Shown here: one piece after another, positions 32,540 to 34,753 of the stretch
Layout of the letters: the number at the start of each line of letters is the position of its first letter
Position numbering within the stretch: the stretch's first letter is position 1
From: an uncultured beta proteobacterium
GTDB lineage: Bacteria > Pseudomonadota > Gammaproteobacteria > Burkholderiales > Burkholderiaceae_C
DNA: 34,753 bases
Assembly: GCA_903960915.1 (NCBI GenBank)
Contig: CAJCCO010000057.1
Location: forward strand, 1 to 34,753
Direction: 5' to 3'
Program-made: the position numbers and the translations under genes
The notes under the pieces: model-generated
Seen by the model: only the letters and a program-made list of their open reading frames with translations
Told to the model about the DNA's origin: nothing
The model's database searches: none

Positions 32540-33544
32540 ATGAATCTGCTTTCTGCCCAGTTGACCTCGTATTTTTCACCTTTGTCGGCGACCCTGACCT
32601 TTGTGGCGGTGGTGCTTTTTTGTGAGGGTCTGTACCTGCTGTGGAACAGCTACCAGGGGCCGCAGGCAAAAAAGATGGCGCACCGTTTGCAAGCCCTGTC
32701 CGCCGGGGCAGACAGCAGCCCGCAAGCTTTGGTGTTGAAAAACAAAATGCTCGCTGAACTCAGCGGCCTGGAGCGTCTGCTCTTGTCTGTGCCGCGCTGG
32801 CCGGCACTCGATCGCCTGCTGCTGCAAAGCGGCCTGGACTGGAGCGTGAGCCAGTTGCTGGTTTTCTCAAGCGTTGTGGCGGCGCTGGCCTTGGCGGCCT
32901 TAACCGCTGGGGGACGGGTGCTGGCATCTGAGTTGATGGTGGGTTTAACGCTGGGTATGGCGTGCTTGCCCGGGGTCTATGTGCAACTCAAGCGTGCCTC
33001 GCGTCTGCGGGCCATTCAAACCCAGCTGCCCGATGCCCTGGACCTGATCGGCCGGGCCTTGCGTTCTGGCCAGGCGCTGACCGCCAGCCTGAAGATGGCT
33101 GGAGATGAAATGAGCGGCCCGTTGGCGCGCGAGCTGCGCCTGACGCATGACGAGGTGAACTTTGGTGTCAGCCTGCACCAGGCCTTGTCCAACCTGGGGC
33201 ATCGGGTCCCCGTGACGGATTTGCGCTACTTCACCATTGCGGTGCTGGTGCAGCGTGAGACCGGCGGCAACCTCATGGAGGTTTTATCCAATTTGAGCCG
33301 ACTGATGCGTGAGCGCCTGAAGTTGCAGTCCAAGGTGCGTGTGATGACAGCCGAGGGCCGCATCTCTGCCTGGGCACTGGGCAGTTTGCCTTTTGCGCTG
33401 GTGGCGTTGATGCATTGGGGCAATCCTGAATTCATCAGCGTGCTGTGGACCGACCCGGTGGGCATTGAGCTCACACAAGTCACCCTGGGGTTGATGCTGC
33501 TGGGCTGCTTGTGGTTGTGGCGATTGACACAAGTACGGGTTTAA
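32540..33544 (+). CDS. tadB: Tad pilus inner-membrane platform protein TadB
   Basis: A 334-residue T2SSF-domain protein. An N-terminal hydrophobic segment (about 13-33) and later helices flank a cytoplasmic domain. The motif QLPDALDLIGRALRSGQALTASLKM (about 156-180) and the helix-rich ETGGNLMEVLSNLSRLMRERLKLQSKVRVMTAEGRISA (about 238-275) are typical of GspF-like platform proteins. C-terminal helices follow. It should pair with TadC around the TadA ATPase. Confidence 0.94.
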   Translation: MNLLSAQLTSYFSPLSATLTFVAVVLFCEGLYLLWNSYQGPQAKKMAHRLQALSAGADSSPQALVLKNKMLAELSGLERLLLSVPRWPALDRLLLQSGLDWSVSQLLVFSSVVAALALAALTAGGRVLASELMVGLTLGMACLPGVYVQLKRASRLRAIQTQLPDALDLIGRALRSGQALTASLKMAGDEMSGPLARELRLTHDEVNFGVSLHQALSNLGHRVPVTDLRYFTIAVLVQRETGGNLMEVLSNLSRLMRERLKLQSKVRVMTAEGRISAWALGSLPFALVALMHWGNPEFISVLWTDPVGIELTQVTLGLMLLGCLWLWRLTQVRV

Positions 33545-33567
33545 AGCGTTAGAGAGGAGATACAAAT

Positions 33568-34461
33568 ATGAGTGCACTGGTTGTTCTGCTGATGGTTCTG
33601 GCCCTGGTATTGGCCGCGCTGGGCGTGTGGAGCCTGTGGACTGGCTCGCCAGCCCAGCGGCAGGGTGCCGGGCTTGATACCGTGCTGCGGGTGTTGGGGC
33701 CTTTGGCCAAACTGTCCGCCCCGGAGGTGAAATGGGAGGGCTCGCCCTTGCGCCAAAAGTTCATGCAGGCGGGTATTCGCAGCGCACAGGCGCCGCTGAT
33801 TTTTTTTGGTGCCAAGACGCTGCTGCCCATCCTGGTCGCTGGGGCCGCTTACCTGGCGCTGCGGGCCGCAGGGGTGGCGCAGGACCGCAACACCTTGCTG
33901 TTCGTTCTGTTGGTGCTGGCACTGCTGGCTTGCTACTTGCCCAACCTGCTGGTGCACCGTTGGGCCGCTAGCCGGCAGAGAGAAATATTTGACAACTTCC
34001 CGGATGCCGCCGACCTGGTGTTGGTGTGCGTGGAGGCCGGATTGGGACTGGATGCCGCCTTGATCCGCGTGGCCGAAGAAATACGCCTCAAAAGCCGGGT
34101 GCTGGCGCAGGAAATTCATTGGACCAACCTGGAAATTCGCGCCGGCATGGCGCGCGATCAAGCCTTGCGCCACTTGGGCCAGCGTTCGGGGCTGGCGGAA
34201 GTTGCCACCTTTGCCACGCTGCTGTCACAGGCTGACAAGTTCGGCACCGGCGTGGGGGAGGCGCTGCGGGTTTTTTCGGATGATTTGCGCTACAAGCGCC
34301 AAATGCGGGCCGAAGAACTGGCGGCCAAGGTGTCCACCAAAATGCTGTTTCCGTTGGTGCTGTGTATTTTTCCGGCCATCAGCCTGGTGGTGTTGGGGCC
34401 GGCGGTGATCCGCATCATGCGCAGCCTCTTGCCCATGATGTCGGGGCAGCCGATGCCTTGA
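33568..34461 (+). CDS. tadC: Tad pilus inner-membrane platform protein TadC
   Basis: A 297-residue T2SSF-domain protein with an N-terminal membrane helix and further helices near 85-130 and the C-terminus. The conserved part FPDAADLVLVCVEAGLGLDAALIRVAEE and EVATFATLLSQADKFGTGVGEALRVFSDDLR, then KVSTKMLFPLVLCIFPAISLVVLGPAVI, is typical of TadC. A ribosome binding site (GAGGAG) precedes ATG 33568. It is the last Tad gene here; the convergent folA stop is only 6 nt away, so no tadD follows on this strand. Confidence 0.94.
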   Translation: MSALVVLLMVLALVLAALGVWSLWTGSPAQRQGAGLDTVLRVLGPLAKLSAPEVKWEGSPLRQKFMQAGIRSAQAPLIFFGAKTLLPILVAGAAYLALRAAGVAQDRNTLLFVLLVLALLACYLPNLLVHRWAASRQREIFDNFPDAADLVLVCVEAGLGLDAALIRVAEEIRLKSRVLAQEIHWTNLEIRAGMARDQALRHLGQRSGLAEVATFATLLSQADKFGTGVGEALRVFSDDLRYKRQMRAEELAAKVSTKMLFPLVLCIFPAISLVVLGPAVIRIMRSLLPMMSGQPMP

Positions 34462-34467
34462 AGTTGG

Positions 34468-34753
34468 CTAACTTGTGGCCCTGGCCTGGGTGTTTTTGTA
34501 GCTGACAAAGCTAAAGCCCAAGCCGGTGCTGGAGACGTGGTGTTCGCGCGCAGTTTCCTGCCACTGCGGCCCCAGCAGCGGGGCGTGGGCATCGCCGTCA
34601 AAAGCGGCGTCAATCTCGGTAATTTCTGCACTGTCGGCCAGCGCCAGGGACTGGGCATAAATGTCGGCGCCCCCTATGACCCAGGCGTGCGCCTGTTCGG
34701 CACACAGGGCCAGCGCTTCAGGCAATGAATGGGCGGTGAGCGCGCCAGCGGCC
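34468..34753 (-). CDS. folA: Dihydrofolate reductase, C-terminal part
   Basis: The C-terminal about 95 residues of a DHFR whose start lies beyond the right edge. The motif AHSLPEALALC followed by AWVIGGADIYAQSLALADSAEITEIDA (the GGxxIY NADPH-site pattern) and the usual beta-bulge tail identify FolA. DHFR reduces dihydrofolate to tetrahydrofolate with NADPH in the cytoplasm. The frame is open through base 34752. Its position convergent to tadC marks the end of the pilus cluster. Confidence 0.92.
   Translation of the reverse strand, partial: AAGALTAHSLPEALALCAEQAHAWVIGGADIYAQSLALADSAEITEIDAAFDGDAHAPLLGPQWQETAREHHVSSTGLGFSFVSYKNTQARATS

Noticed and set aside
1..34753. CRISPR arrays, tRNA or rRNA genes, phage or plasmid replication genes
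   Set aside because: No regularly spaced direct repeats, cloverleaf-like segments, rRNA sequence or integrase/replication genes were seen on reading both strands.

Overview
The window is GC-rich, densely packed bacterial chromosome with short intergenic gaps and frequent 1-50 nt gene overlaps. Family assignments and gene pairings (yjgA/darP divergent from pmbA, trmJ-cysE, glnA-ntrB-ntrC, a Tad pilus locus) point to a betaproteobacterium, most likely order Burkholderiales, family Comamonadaceae (Rhodoferax/Polaromonas-like). This placement is inferred from gene content and protein style only. There are no rRNA or tRNA genes, CRISPR arrays, insertion sequences or phage genes that I can see.

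Region 1 (1-4.3 kb): the 3' end of an Old Yellow Enzyme-type reductase, then three minus-strand genes: a zinc alcohol dehydrogenase, a cytoplasmic gamma-glutamyltransferase-family enzyme and an exported serine hydrolase. Between the last two lies a 27-codon remnant of a DppC-type peptide ABC permease. Region 2 (4.4-10.7 kb): housekeeping genes, namely suhB divergent from trmJ-cysE; mog and darP on the minus strand; then pmbA, a lipocalin lipoprotein and a DUF427 protein. Region 3 (10.7-14.1 kb): an SOS-controlled umuDC operon with a near-perfect LexA palindrome, a divergent RsuA-type pseudouridine synthase, and an alpha/beta hydrolase.

Region 4 (14.2-18.8 kb): five tightly packed plus-strand genes: YVTN beta-propeller, NodB-like deacetylase, sterol-desaturase/fatty-acid-hydroxylase family protein, EI24 membrane protein and a CinA/MoaB-type molybdopterin-binding-domain protein. 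Region 5 (18.8-23.8 kb): the nitrogen-control locus. glnA has a textbook sigma-54 promoter and upstream NtrC-like palindromes, and is followed by a small exported protein, ntrB (TTG start) and ntrC. The sensor kinase and the sigma-54 activator that should act on the glnA promoter are therefore encoded just downstream of it. xthA lies convergent to ntrC.

Region 6 (24.6-34.5 kb): a Tad (tight adherence) type IVc pilus cluster in the order flp, tadV, rcpC, rcpA, small lipoprotein, tadE, tadG, tadZ, tadA, tadB, tadC. The 303-bp region ahead of flp holds a perfect FNR/Anr-type box, repeated TGGCAAGT-like elements and a terminator-like hairpin 38 nt before the flp start. RcpA and TadG carry unusual low-complexity inserts, TadG with a poly-aspartate tract and a 21-bp tandem repeat. 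No tadD or tadF is present before the convergent folA, which runs off the right edge.

No completely new system is evident. The most interesting points are the regulatory architecture and inserts of the Tad locus, the decayed transporter beside the gamma-glutamyltransferase, the five-gene envelope-like operon with a deacetylase lacking one canonical metal ligand, and the compact glnA control region.
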